Origin: Amycolatopsis marina
Lineage (GTDB): Bacteria; Actinomycetota; Actinomycetes; Mycobacteriales; Pseudonocardiaceae
Reading direction: 5' to 3'
Length of the DNA stretch: 64,000 nt
NCBI RefSeq assembly: GCF_900111885.1
Contig: NZ_FOKG01000001.1
Span: 682,001-746,000 of the forward strand
Shown: positions 1-7,816 of the stretch, piece after piece
How positions within the stretch are numbered: position 1 is the first letter of the stretch
How the letters are laid out: each line of letters starts with the position of its first letter
Made by a program: the position numbers and the translations under genes
The notes under the pieces: model-generated
What the model was told of the DNA's origin: nothing
Databases searched by the model: none
Seen by the model: the letters and a program-made list of their open reading frames with translations, nothing else

Positions 1-692
1 TGGCCAGGGCGCTGGCCGCCGACCCGCCGGTGCTGCTGATGGACGAGCCCTTCGGTGCCGTGGACCCGATCACCAGGGGGCACCTGCAGGACGAGCTGCT
101 GCGGCTGCAGGTGGAACTGCGCAAGACGATCGTCTTCGTCACCCACGACTTCGACGAGGCGGTCAAGCTCGGCGACAAGATCGCCGTGCTCGGGGACCGC
201 TCCTCGATCCTGCAGTACGACACCCCGGAGGCGATCCTCGCCAACCCGGCCGATGACACGGTCGCCGGGTTCGTCGGCGCGGGCGCCTCCCTCAAACAGC
301 TCACCCTGCTGCGGGTGCGCGATGTCGACTACTCGGCGGACGACGTGCTCACGGCGGGTCTCGACGAGTCGCCCGCCGGGCTGCGCGAGCGGATGACCGA
401 GCGGCGCAAGACCTACGCGCTGGTGCTCGACCAGCGCAAGCGGCCGCTGCGCTGGGTGCACGTCCGCAACCTCGGCAAGGCGAACTCGCTGGTCACCGCC
501 GGAAGGCCGGTCGGGGACACGGTGAGCACCCAGTCCACGCTGCAGGACGCGCTGGAGGCGATCCTGGTCGAGGGCGGCAACGCGGTGGTCACCGGAACGC
601 GCGGGGAGTACGTCGGCACGATCGACATCCAGACCGTCACCAACACCATCGCGCAGCTGCGCGAGGAGCACGCCGAGGGTGCGCCTTCATGA
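1..692 (+). CDS. Osmoprotectant (glycine betaine/choline) ABC transporter ATPase, 5' truncated by window
   Basis: Cytoplasmic ATPase of an OpuC/ProV-type importer that powers uptake of compatible solutes. The window opens inside the gene: the frame is open from base 3 and the Walker A part is missing. Visible are Walker B (LLMDEPFGAVD), the H-loop (VTHDFDEAV) and, after about base 390, a C-terminal region ending in CBS-like sequence (VGDTVSTQSTLQDALEAIL), as in betaine transporter ATPases. The stop overlaps the permease start as ATGA, so the two are translationally coupled. Choline, betaine or carnitine as the exact substrate cannot be told. Confidence 0.9.
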   Translation, partial: ARALAADPPVLLMDEPFGAVDPITRGHLQDELLRLQVELRKTIVFVTHDFDEAVKLGDKIAVLGDRSSILQYDTPEAILANPADDTVAGFVGAGASLKQLTLLRVRDVDYSADDVLTAGLDESPAGLRERMTERRKTYALVLDQRKRPLRWVHVRNLGKANSLVTAGRPVGDTVSTQSTLQDALEAILVEGGNAVVTGTRGEYVGTIDIQTVTNTIAQLREEHAEGAPS

Positions 693-1465
693 GTACGGTC
701 GACACGCAGGGCTTCTCCACCGAATCCGGCTCGAAGCGGGCCGAGCGGATCAAGCTGGTCGCCCAGCCCGCGGCGGTGCTGCTGATCGTCGGCGCGGTGC
801 TGATCTGGGCGTTCGCCGGTGAGTTGAACGCCACGGAGCGGGAGACGCTGAACGTCACCTCGGTGCTGCGACTGCTCGGCGAACACCTGTTGATCACCAT
901 CGTGGTCACCGCGATGGTCGTGGGTATCGCGGTGCCGCTGGGCATCGCGCTGACCCGCCCCTGGGCCAAGGCCCTCGCCCCCGTCTTCCTGGCCATCGCC
1001 AATATCGGCCAGGCGGCTCCCGCGCTCGGTGTGCTGGTGCTGTTCTTCCTGCTCACCGGCTGGACCGGGTTGTGGGTGGCATCCATCCCGCTGGCCTTCT
1101 ACTCACTGCTGCCGGTGCTGCGCAACACCATGGTGGGCTTGCGACAGGTCGATCCGGCGCTGGTGGACGCCGGTCGCGGAGTCGGCATGTCCAGTGCGGG
1201 AGTGCTCTGGCGGGTCGAGTTCCCGCTGGCGGTACCACTCATGCTGGCCGGTCTGCGGACCTCACTGGTGCTCGCGGTCGGCACGGCCACGCTGGCCCAC
1301 TTCGTGGACGCGGGCGGCTTCGGCGTGCTGATCGACACCGGATACAAGCTCGCCCTGACGAAGGTGCTGGTCACCGGCGCGGTACTGGCCGTGGGTCTCG
1401 CGCTGCTCATCGACTGGCTCGGCGCTGTGGCGGAGCAGTACCTCGGACCGAAGGGACTGCGATGA
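689..1465 (+). CDS. Osmoprotectant ABC transporter permease (OpuCB/ProW type)
   Basis: Inner-membrane permease of 258 aa for the osmoprotectant importer. An N-terminal helix (about residues 25-45) is followed by a standard binding-protein-dependent transport domain with five or so further helices. The EAA-like loop lies around VDAGRGVGMSSAGVLWRVEF, where the ATPase docks. The start ATG overlaps the previous stop (ATGA) and the stop TGA overlaps the next start (ATGA), giving a tight three-gene operon. The pattern of one permease plus a separate lipoprotein is OpuC-like rather than the fused permease/binding protein of OpuA-type systems. Confidence 0.9.
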   Translation: MSTVDTQGFSTESGSKRAERIKLVAQPAAVLLIVGAVLIWAFAGELNATERETLNVTSVLRLLGEHLLITIVVTAMVVGIAVPLGIALTRPWAKALAPVFLAIANIGQAAPALGVLVLFFLLTGWTGLWVASIPLAFYSLLPVLRNTMVGLRQVDPALVDAGRGVGMSSAGVLWRVEFPLAVPLMLAGLRTSLVLAVGTATLAHFVDAGGFGVLIDTGYKLALTKVLVTGAVLAVGLALLIDWLGAVAEQYLGPKGLR

Positions 1466-2439
1466 AACACCGGCTCAAGGCCGCACTGGGGACCGCGCTG
1501 CTCGGCGTCTCCCTGGCAGGCTGCGGACTCGACGTCAACGCCGCACTGCCCTACAAGGTCGAACCCGGCTCGATCCAGGCGGTTCCCGAGTTGGCGGGCG
1601 TCGACGTCACTGTTGGTTCGAAGGACTTCACCGAGCAGATCCTGCTCGGCTACATGGCCGAACTCGCCCTTTCGGCGGCGGGCGCCGATGTCACCGACCT
1701 GACCGACATCAAGGGGTCGAGCAGTTCCCGGCAGGCGCTGCTGAGCGGCGAGGTCGACGTGATGTGGGAGTACACAGGCACGGGCTGGATCAACTACCTG
1801 GGCAACGAACAGCCGGTGCCGGGCGGGGAGCAGGCGCAGTACGAGGCCACCAGGAAGGCTGACCTGGAGCAGAACGGTGTCGTCTGGCTGGACTACTCGC
1901 CGCTGAACAACCAGTACGGGCTCGCGACCACGGAGGAGTACGCGGCCCAGCACGACCTGGCGACGACGAGCGACCTCGCCGCCTTCCTGAAGGAGAACCC
2001 GGCGGAGGCCGTCTACTGCCTCGAAACCGAGTTCATCAGCAGGCAGGACGGCTTCCCCGCCGCGGAGAACACCTACGGCCTTCCGGTCGCCCAGGTGATG
2101 CAGTTCGGCATCGGGGCCATCTATGCCGCCGTCGACGGCGGAACCTGCCCGATCGGGGAGGTCTTCACCACCGACGGGCGGATCGCCGGTCTCGGGCTGC
2201 GCGTGATGGAGGACGACAAGCTGGCGTTCCCGCAGTACAACGCGGCGATCACGGTGCGCAAGGAGTACCTCGACGCGCACCCGCAGATCGCCGACGTGCT
2301 GCAGCCGGTGTCCGACGCTCTGGACAACGAGACGCTGATCGAGCTGAACAAGCAGGTGGACGTCGACGGCAGGGAGCCGGGTGAGGTCGCCCGTGACTGG
2401 ATGGTCGAGCAGGGCTTCATCACGACTCCCGACACGTAA
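1462..2439 (+). CDS. Glycine betaine/choline-binding lipoprotein of ABC transporter (OpuCC/ProX type)
   Basis: Extracytoplasmic substrate-binding protein of 325 aa. ATG at 1462 is chosen because it overlaps the permease stop and directly gives a lipoprotein signal: basic start MKHRLK, hydrophobic core, lipobox LAGC with the acylated Cys near residue 21. The mature part carries family hallmarks of the OpuAC/ProX fold: VTVGSKDFTEQILLGYMAEL, then SGEVDVMWEYTGTGW in the ligand-binding cleft. Last gene of the operon. The 70 bases after it, up to the convergent TetR gene, show no clear hairpin. Confidence 0.92.
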   Translation: MKHRLKAALGTALLGVSLAGCGLDVNAALPYKVEPGSIQAVPELAGVDVTVGSKDFTEQILLGYMAELALSAAGADVTDLTDIKGSSSSRQALLSGEVDVMWEYTGTGWINYLGNEQPVPGGEQAQYEATRKADLEQNGVVWLDYSPLNNQYGLATTEEYAAQHDLATTSDLAAFLKENPAEAVYCLETEFISRQDGFPAAENTYGLPVAQVMQFGIGAIYAAVDGGTCPIGEVFTTDGRIAGLGLRVMEDDKLAFPQYNAAITVRKEYLDAHPQIADVLQPVSDALDNETLIELNKQVDVDGREPGEVARDWMVEQGFITTPDT

Positions 2440-2509
2440 GGTCCCCGAGTCAGGAGTTCCCCCGATCACCCCGCAGGGTCAGCCTTCCGTGGCTTGTTCG
2501 GCATCTGAC

Positions 2510-3067
2510 TCACCCGAGAACGCGATGCGCCAGGTCGGTCAACGCCCCTTTGACCTCGGCGGGCGTGTGTTCGAGGGTTTCGCGCTGATAGCGGTGCACG
2601 TCTGGCGCTACCGGCGCGAGCAACTGGTCGACCATGACGTCCGGACGGTCGACGTGCGCGTCGCGTAGGAGCGTCAGCACGTGTGCGCGCCAGAACTGGT
2701 AGGCGCCGACGTCGAAGCGGGAGTGGCCGACTTCTGCCCCCAGGACGAGGTGGCCGTGCTGTTCAAGCAGGTCGACCATGACCGAGTAGAACGCCGCGAG
2801 GCGCTTCGCTGGCGCCGCGCCCGGTCCCAATGGTGGCGCTCCCGAGATGAGCTTGTCCTGTAGGGCGCGCTCGTGTTCGTCCAGCAGCGCCTCCGCGATC
2901 GCGGCGCGATCCGGGAATCGTCGATACAGCGTGGCCTTGCCGACACCGGCGTTGGCGGCGATCTGCTCCATCGACACGTTGGCGGCGCCGTGTTCGGCGA
3001 ACAACGTCATCGCGGCATCCAGCACGCGGCGGCGATTGCGCGCGGCGTCTGCCCGTTCTGCGACCAC
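2510..3067 (-). CDS. TetR family transcriptional regulator
   Basis: DNA-binding repressor, 185 aa, starting at GTG 3067. The N-terminal helix-turn-helix (about residues 14-60) reads FAEHGAANVSMEQIAANAG and GVGKATLYRRFPDRAAIAEA, typical of TetR. The C-terminal ligand domain is of the kind seen in small actinobacterial regulators of oxidoreductase/efflux pairs. It is transcribed away from the azoreductase-SMR operon, with the shared 91-bp promoter region holding two inverted repeats. It therefore probably represses both itself and that operon and is released by a toxic aromatic or cationic compound. The inducer is unknown. Confidence 0.9.
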   Translation of the reverse strand: MVAERADAARNRRRVLDAAMTLFAEHGAANVSMEQIAANAGVGKATLYRRFPDRAAIAEALLDEHERALQDKLISGAPPLGPGAAPAKRLAAFYSVMVDLLEQHGHLVLGAEVGHSRFDVGAYQFWRAHVLTLLRDAHVDRPDVMVDQLLAPVAPDVHRYQRETLEHTPAEVKGALTDLAHRVLG

Positions 3068-3086
3068 GGGATTGAGACTACCGGAA

Positions 3087-3132
3087 TAACCGAGACCACC
3101 GTCCGGTTAGGCTTATGTGGACGCATCGTCCA
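3087..3132. promoter_or_regulatory. Candidate TetR operators in divergent promoter
   Basis: Two inverted repeats lie between the divergent TetR gene and azoreductase operon. TAACCG and CGGTTA (3087-3109) are separated by 11 bases; TGGACG CAT CGTCCA (3118-3132) is a perfect 6-bp arm repeat. The related strings CGTCCGGTTAG and CGTCCAGTTAA occur in direct orientation. Operator function is inferred from position and symmetry only. Confidence 0.5.
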
Positions 3133-3158
3133 GTTAAGTGGAGCCTAGGAGACCAGCC

Positions 3159-3833
3159 ATGCCCCCGTTGAACTTGTTGCACCTCGACAGCAGCGCTCGC
3201 GCGAACTCGTTCTCCCGGCAGCTGAGCCGCGCGTTCGCCGACGCCTGGACATCCGCCCAGCCCGACGGCCAGTACGTCTATCGCGACCTCGCCGCAACAC
3301 CGACGCCGTCGATCGGTCAAGGCTGGACCGAGATCTGCGACGAGCTGCTCCGGCAGCAGATCACCGACCCCGCCCAGTACCCGGCGGTCGTGCACACCCC
3401 CGCCCAGCAAGACGCCTGGGCGATCGTGCGACCACTGCTCGACGAGCTGCTCGCCGCCGACGCCATCCTGATCGGCGCCCCGATGTACAACTTCTCGATC
3501 CCGGCGGCGCTGAAAGCATGGATTGACCAGGTGACTTTCCCCAGGATGTCCCTCGCGCCGCGCACGTTCGTCATCGCCGGAGCCCGTGGCGGCTCCTACC
3601 AGCCCGATACTCCCAGATTCGCGTTCGACCACCACGAGAGCTACCTGCGCGACTTCATCGACGGCCACTACGGCGTCGACGACGTCACCTTCATCAACGC
3701 CGAGCTCGTCAACACTCTCGTCGACCCCGCGCTCGAACACCTGGCACATGCACACGAGGCGTCCGTCGCCGCGGCGACCGCGCGCGTGCCCGAAGTCGTC
3801 GCCGACATCACCGAACGGCGGGCCACGTCATGA
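3159..3833 (+). CDS. FMN-dependent NADH-azoreductase / quinone reductase
   Basis: Flavodoxin-fold oxidoreductase of 224 aa that reduces azo compounds and quinones with NAD(P)H and FMN. The start opens with LLHLDSSAR (phosphate-binding loop for FMN). The AzoR signature GAPMYNFSIPAALKAWIDQV lies at about residues 107-126, and ARGGSYQ follows near residue 150. ATG 3159 is preferred over an upstream GTG because AGGAGA at 3147 gives a well-spaced ribosome site. Its stop overlaps the SMR gene (ATGA), so both are co-translated and probably detoxify the same class of compound under the TetR protein. Confidence 0.9.
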   Translation: MPPLNLLHLDSSARANSFSRQLSRAFADAWTSAQPDGQYVYRDLAATPTPSIGQGWTEICDELLRQQITDPAQYPAVVHTPAQQDAWAIVRPLLDELLAADAILIGAPMYNFSIPAALKAWIDQVTFPRMSLAPRTFVIAGARGGSYQPDTPRFAFDHHESYLRDFIDGHYGVDDVTFINAELVNTLVDPALEHLAHAHEASVAAATARVPEVVADITERRATS

Positions 3834-4150
3834 ACTGGCTTATCCTCATCGCCGCCGGGATCCTCGAAGTCGGATTCGCGGTCAGTATCAAATCCACTGA
3901 GAACTTCACCCGGCCCCTGCCTACCGTGCTGTGTCTCGTCCTGATGATCAGCTCGGTCTACCTGCTCTCCTGGGCCATGAACACCATTCCCGTCGGCACC
4001 GCCTACGTCGTGTTCACCGGCATCGGCGCCGTCGGCGCGGTCACCCTCGGCGTCGTGATCGCAGGCGACGCGGTCACGTTGACCCGCCTCGCTTCGCTCG
4101 CCCTGATCGTCGGCGGCATCGCACTCGCACGACTGACCACCACTTCATGA
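3830..4150 (+). CDS. Small multidrug resistance (SMR) efflux protein, SugE/Gdx-like
   Basis: Four-helix inner-membrane exporter of 106 aa. The conserved glutamate in helix 1 sits in LIAAGILEVGFAVSIK. The helix 3 block PVGTAYVVFTGIGAVGAV and the C-terminal RLASLALIVGGIALARL match the SugE/guanidinium-exporter branch better than EmrE. Two positions differ from typical SugE: the usual W after the catalytic E region is F, and WTGIGA reads FTGIGA. Substrate may therefore be a quaternary ammonium compound or guanidinium. It overlaps the azoreductase by 4 bp in a TetR-controlled operon. Confidence 0.9.
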   Translation: MNWLILIAAGILEVGFAVSIKSTENFTRPLPTVLCLVLMISSVYLLSWAMNTIPVGTAYVVFTGIGAVGAVTLGVVIAGDAVTLTRLASLALIVGGIALARLTTTS

Positions 4151-4212
4151 CCCCACGCATTTGGCCAGAACCAGCGCGCGCAAGCTCTAGCGGTCTGGAA
4201 CGTTCACCACAG

Positions 4213-4731
4213 CTAAAGGCCCAGACGGTGCAGCAGGTTGTTCTCGAGCGTGTCGAGTTCGGCCCCCACCGCACGGTGCGCGGCCTTGCGGCGGGCCGTC
4301 GGCATCCGCTCGGCGGCGCGCACGGATGCCGCGAGCTGCTCCAGCGTGGCCAGGCCGTCCACGGCGAACTCCCGGTCGTCGGCGGTTGCGCGCTCCGCGG
4401 CTCGTAGCTCGCTCAGCCCGTCGGAGACACCGGCGATCCGGGCGTGCAGTGCCGCGCCCCTTCCGGTGAACTCGTGCAGCCGGTCGACCGCCACACCGAA
4501 CTTCCGCGCCTGGTAGCGGTCGTACGCCTCACGGGCCGCGCCCGCCGCATGCACCGCGAACGGCGCCACCGCCGGGATGACGACCGGCGCGACGACCTTG
4601 GCGACACCGAGGGCGTTGCGGGCCTTTTTCACGGCGTCCTTTTGTGCCTTCTTGTCCGCCTTCTGCTCGGCCTTCGCAGCAGCCCTGTCTGCCTTGCCGG
4701 TACCGCGGGTTCGTGAGCGCACTGTCGTCAC
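4213..4731 (-). CDS. Conserved actinobacterial protein, Lys/Ala-rich N terminus (DUF6474-like)
   Basis: Protein of 172 aa with no assigned role. The first 45 residues are strongly basic and alanine-rich (AAAKAEQKADKKAQKDAVKK), followed by a hydrophobic stretch (VAPVVIPAVAPFAVHAAGA, about residues 47-66) and a helical, probably coiled-coil C-terminal half. It resembles an actinobacterial family I recall as DUF6474; that name is from memory. GTG 4731 is taken as start with a GAGGCAG ribosome site; GTG three codons later is an alternative. It is monocistronic and separated from its neighbours. Confidence 0.7.
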   Translation of the reverse strand: MTTVRSRTRGTGKADRAAAKAEQKADKKAQKDAVKKARNALGVAKVVAPVVIPAVAPFAVHAAGAAREAYDRYQARKFGVAVDRLHEFTGRGAALHARIAGVSDGLSELRAAERATADDREFAVDGLATLEQLAASVRAAERMPTARRKAAHRAVGAELDTLENNLLHRLGL

Positions 4732-4770
4732 CTGCCTCTACCTCCGGTGTTGTCCGGACCGAACCTACTG

Positions 4771-4805
4771 GTCGCCCTCCGGGCGGGCATGTCGGCCGGT
4801 GTCGG
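4771..4805 (+). repeat. 35-nt direct repeat, copy 1
   Basis: First copy of a sequence that recurs at 4979-5013 with 33 of 35 identical bases; the last 25 bases (GGGCGGGCATGTCGGCCGGT plus GTCGG) are identical. Both copies lie in the 304-bp intergenic region between the 4213 gene and the nuclease at 5036. No gene is apparent between them. Confidence 0.85.
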
Positions 4806-4978
4806 CGGCACGCTAGTTCAATGGCCCGGCCAGCTGCGAAGTCATCAGCCTCGTGCGTTCCTGCTCATCAACGCCTTCTGCCCTTGCTTGATGCTCCTGC
4901 TCGTTTCCCACAGGGGCCCCGCATCGCCAAGAATCCTCACAACGTCCACCTCTGTTACCCATTCAAGCGCTGTCGGCT

Positions 4979-5020
4979 GTCGCCTTCGGGGCGGGCATGT
5001 CGGCCGGTGTCGGTGCCCGC
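4979..5020 (+). repeat. 35-nt direct repeat, copy 2, with hairpin
   Basis: Second copy (4979-5013) of the 35-nt repeat. Here it is extended so that GCGGGCA (4991-4997) can pair with TGCCCGC (5014-5020), making a 7-bp stem 16 bases upstream of the nuclease start codon. Copy 1 lacks the 3' arm. The stretch between the copies (4806-4978) holds nothing I can recognise. Confidence 0.7.
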
Positions 5021-5035
5021 TCTTAGAGTGAACCT

Positions 5036-6694
5036 ATGAGTTTCGAGGTGCTGCTGGACGCGGGTGCGGTCACCCGCTGCAGGCGCAGGGTGCACCTCGA
5101 GCACGATCCGGCCATGCGCGCGGTCGAGCTTGGGCCGCCCGATCCGTCCATCGAGCAGCGCATTGCCGACGCTGCGACACACCGCGCGGACATCGCTCGG
5201 CGGCTGATCGCGGCCTCGGCGCGGGACCAGAGCGACAACGCAAGGATCTGGGCCACCGTGCCCCGTGACCTGCCCGCGGGTGAGCGGGTGCAACTCACCC
5301 GCACCGCGCTGGCCGACGGTGTCCCGTACATCTGGGGTGCGCTCCTGCCCGCCGACCGTGCCGCGGGCCGCAGGGGCGGGTCGGAGCTGCTGGTTCGCAC
5401 CGAGCAGGGCTACCTGCCCGTGCTAGTGGTGCGCCACCGCATCACCGACCGGGGCTCCGGCGCCCGGACCACACCCATGACCGATCTCGACCCCGAGCAT
5501 GCGAGCGCCGACCCCGAGCGCAAGGTGCGGTCCCAGCCGCGGGACCAGCTGCGGCTGGCGCACCTGCGGCGGCTGTTGCAGGCCGCGGGACACGCGGAAG
5601 GCGGCCGCGCGCTGGGCGGGGTGATCGGTCTCGACGCCGATGTGGTGCTCTGGCACGACCTGGACGCCGCCACATGGCCGGGCGGGCGTACCGCCATGTC
5701 GGAGTACGACGCCCGCTTCGCCGACCGTCACGCCGTGGCCATGGCGGCGGCCGAACAGCGGGAGGCGCTTGCCGAACCGTCCAGGATCGTCGAGTGCCGC
5801 AGCTGCCCGTGGTGGCCGACCTGCAATGCCGATCTGACCCGGACCCGGGACGTCAGCCTCGTGGTGCGCGGTGAGGACGCGGTCGAGCTGCGCAGGGTCG
5901 GCGTGTCCACGGTGGACAAGCTGGCCGCGCTCGAGCCGAGCGACGAGTTGCCGGTGCAGTGGACCGGGACGACGTTCACCGACGCCGTCGCGCTGGCGAG
6001 GGCCTGGCTCGCCGACCTCACAGTGGTGCGCAGGGTCGACGAGGTCGCGGTGCCGAGGGCGGACGTCGAGGTCGACATCGACATGGAGAGCTTCGGCGAT
6101 TCCGGCGCGTACCTGTGGGGCTGCCTGCTCACCGGTGCGGACATCGGTATCGAGCAGGGCTACCGGGCGTTCGCCACCTGGGAGCCGTTGCCCACGGTCG
6201 ATGAGGCACGTTCGTTCGCCGAGTTCTGGGCCTGGCTGCGCGAGGTCCGGCGGCGGACCGCCGCGGCAGGTCTGACCTTTCACGCGTACTGCTACAACGC
6301 CATGGCGGAGAATCGCTGGCTGTTCGGCTCGGTGCAGCGGTTCGCCGGGATGGACGGGGTTCCCGCACCCGGCGAGGTGCGGGAGTTTGTCGACTCCGAC
6401 GAGTGGGTCGACCTCTTCCGCAGCGTGTCCGACCAGTTCCTCTGCTCCCATGGCAAGGGGCTCAAGGTCGTCGCGCCGGTCGCCGGGTTCCGCTGGCGGG
6501 ACCCGGAAGCGGGCGGCGAGGCCTCGATGCGCTGGTACCGCGACGCTGTGGGGATGGACGGGGCGGCGCCGGACGCCGTCCAGCGGGAGCGCCTGCTGCG
6601 CTACAACGAGGACGACGTCCGGGCCACCTACGCGCTCCGGGTGTGGATGAGCGGTCCTGCGATCACCGAGGCCCCATACATGGGAGACCTGTAG
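5036..6694 (+). CDS. TM0106-type RecB-like nuclease with DnaQ-like exonuclease domain
   Basis: Putative DNA nuclease of 552 aa. The N-terminal half resembles the RecB-type module of the TM0106 family: an early Cys (residue 15) and a later cluster CRSCPWWPTC (about residues 256-265) could bind an iron-sulfur cluster as in RecB/Cas4 proteins. The C-terminal half is an RNase H-fold 3'-5' exonuclease with VEVDIDMES (acidic DxE motif), FHAYCYNAMAENRWLF and the final YNEDDVRATYALRVW. The usual RecB GxxDxE-QxxxY motif is not obvious, so the N-terminal site may be degenerate. Standing alone, no partner genes; likely DNA repair or processing. Confidence 0.8.
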   Translation: MSFEVLLDAGAVTRCRRRVHLEHDPAMRAVELGPPDPSIEQRIADAATHRADIARRLIAASARDQSDNARIWATVPRDLPAGERVQLTRTALADGVPYIWGALLPADRAAGRRGGSELLVRTEQGYLPVLVVRHRITDRGSGARTTPMTDLDPEHASADPERKVRSQPRDQLRLAHLRRLLQAAGHAEGGRALGGVIGLDADVVLWHDLDAATWPGGRTAMSEYDARFADRHAVAMAAAEQREALAEPSRIVECRSCPWWPTCNADLTRTRDVSLVVRGEDAVELRRVGVSTVDKLAALEPSDELPVQWTGTTFTDAVALARAWLADLTVVRRVDEVAVPRADVEVDIDMESFGDSGAYLWGCLLTGADIGIEQGYRAFATWEPLPTVDEARSFAEFWAWLREVRRRTAAAGLTFHAYCYNAMAENRWLFGSVQRFAGMDGVPAPGEVREFVDSDEWVDLFRSVSDQFLCSHGKGLKVVAPVAGFRWRDPEAGGEASMRWYRDAVGMDGAAPDAVQRERLLRYNEDDVRATYALRVWMSGPAITEAPYMGDL

Positions 6695-6708
6695 CCCGGC
6701 CGGGGGCA

Positions 6709-7170
6709 TCAGTCCAGGCAGAACTCGTTGCCCTCGGGGTCGGTCATCACGATGAAGCCGCCGCTCATCGGGGGATCGGGCTCGAAGCGGCTCACGCGAG
6801 TCGCGCCCAGCGCGACGAGCCGGTCGCACTCGGCCTCCAGCGCCGCCATCCGCTCGTCGCCCTGCAGCCCGGGAGCCGCGCGGACGTCCAGGTGGACGCG
6901 GTTCTTGGCGACCTTGTCCTCCGGCACCTGCTGGAAGAACAGTCGTGGGCCGTTCCCGTCGGGGTCCTCGACGGCCGATCCCGAATTCCGCTCCTCTTCG
7001 GGGACGCCGATCCGCTCGAGGAACTCGTCCCACGCGGCGAAGGCGTCGGCGCCCTCGGCCAGCTCGACCCCGGGTGGGGCGGGGTGGACGTAGCCCAGTA
7101 CCTCGCGCCAGAAGGCCGACAGCCCCCTCGGGTCGCGGGCGTCGAAGGTGACCTGGATTTCGCGGCTCAT
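6709..7170 (-). CDS. VOC (glyoxalase/bleomycin-resistance fold) family protein
   Basis: Single-domain protein of 153 aa of the vicinal-oxygen-chelate superfamily, in the actinobacterial branch resembling 4a-hydroxytetrahydrobiopterin-like/glyoxalase_6 proteins. It starts IQVTFDARDPRGLSAFWREVLGY and ends FIVMTDPEGNEFCLD, the repeated beta-alpha-beta-beta-beta motif. The mid-protein KNRVHLDVRA supplies a likely metal-binding His. The start overlaps the end of the DinB gene by 4 bases, so both are one operon. The substrate is unknown. Confidence 0.85.
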   Translation of the reverse strand: MSREIQVTFDARDPRGLSAFWREVLGYVHPAPPGVELAEGADAFAAWDEFLERIGVPEEERNSGSAVEDPDGNGPRLFFQQVPEDKVAKNRVHLDVRAAPGLQGDERMAALEAECDRLVALGATRVSRFEPDPPMSGGFIVMTDPEGNEFCLD

Positions 7171-7754
7171 CGTGTTGTTCCGTTCGTCGTGGATTGCGTG
7201 TGCAGGTAGAGGTCGCGTAGCAGGCAGACCTCGGCCAGGTGATGGAGCAGCTCGCGGTGGATGTGCAGCACCAGGTCGGCCATGGTCAACTCGGGGTAGG
7301 GCTCCTTCTCGCCGACCGGGACCCGGAGACCAGCCTCGCCGAGACCGCGCACCCCGGCCAGCCAGACGTCGAGCTGGGTCTCGAGCTGGTCGAGTGCGGC
7401 GGCCGCGCTGCCCGCGTACTCCCAGGTTTCGTACGACGCCTCAGGCGCACCGAAGTGCGACGCGTTGCGCATGGCGAGCACGCCGACGATGACGTGGCCG
7501 AGTCGCCAGGCGATCGTGGTGAAGGGCGCGGGGTCCGGCGGGGGAAACGCGTAGTCGATCGTGAAGTCCCCGGCACCGGCCTGCACGGGCGCGGTCGAGC
7601 TGCCGCGCGGCCGCAGGCTCCAGGCGTCCGGGACAGGCGACCAGAAGTACTCGTCGTCGGTCAGGCCGTCGAGCCGGCGTCGGACGTGCTGGTTCCAGTG
7701 GAACTCCCACTGCTCGCGCAGCGACCGGTTCCAGTCGAGTTCGTTCGTGTCCAT
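7167..7754 (-). CDS. DinB family protein (DinB_2, thiol transferase/damage-inducible fold)
   Basis: Four-helix-bundle protein of 195 aa. The hallmarks are WNRSLREQWEFHWNQHVRRRLDGLTDDEYFWSPVPDAWSLRP at the N terminus (given here in parts: WNQHVRRRLDGLTDDEYFW), the helix-2 TTIAWRLGHVIVGVLAMRN with a conserved His, and the C-terminal LVLHIHRELLHHLAEVCLLR with further His ligands. The three His form the divalent metal site of DinB/YfiT proteins, which act on bacillithiol or mycothiol adducts. It overlaps the VOC gene by 4 bp and is divergent from a WYL regulator. Confidence 0.85.
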   Translation of the reverse strand: MDTNELDWNRSLREQWEFHWNQHVRRRLDGLTDDEYFWSPVPDAWSLRPRGSSTAPVQAGAGDFTIDYAFPPPDPAPFTTIAWRLGHVIVGVLAMRNASHFGAPEASYETWEYAGSAAAALDQLETQLDVWLAGVRGLGEAGLRVPVGEKEPYPELTMADLVLHIHRELLHHLAEVCLLRDLYLHTQSTTNGTTR

Positions 7755-7775
7755 GTGGTCACCATGGCACCCATG

Positions 7776-7794
7776 GCGGACAGGATCGGTCCGC
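7776..7794. promoter_or_regulatory. Candidate operator between DinB and WYL regulator genes
   Basis: Perfect 6-bp inverted repeat GCGGAC-7 nt-GTCCGC in the 62-bp region shared by the divergent DinB and WYL-regulator genes. The position suggests autoregulation by the WYL protein; this is inference. Confidence 0.45.
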
Positions 7795-7816
7795 TATTTC
7801 TGCCAGGGTGGGTGAC

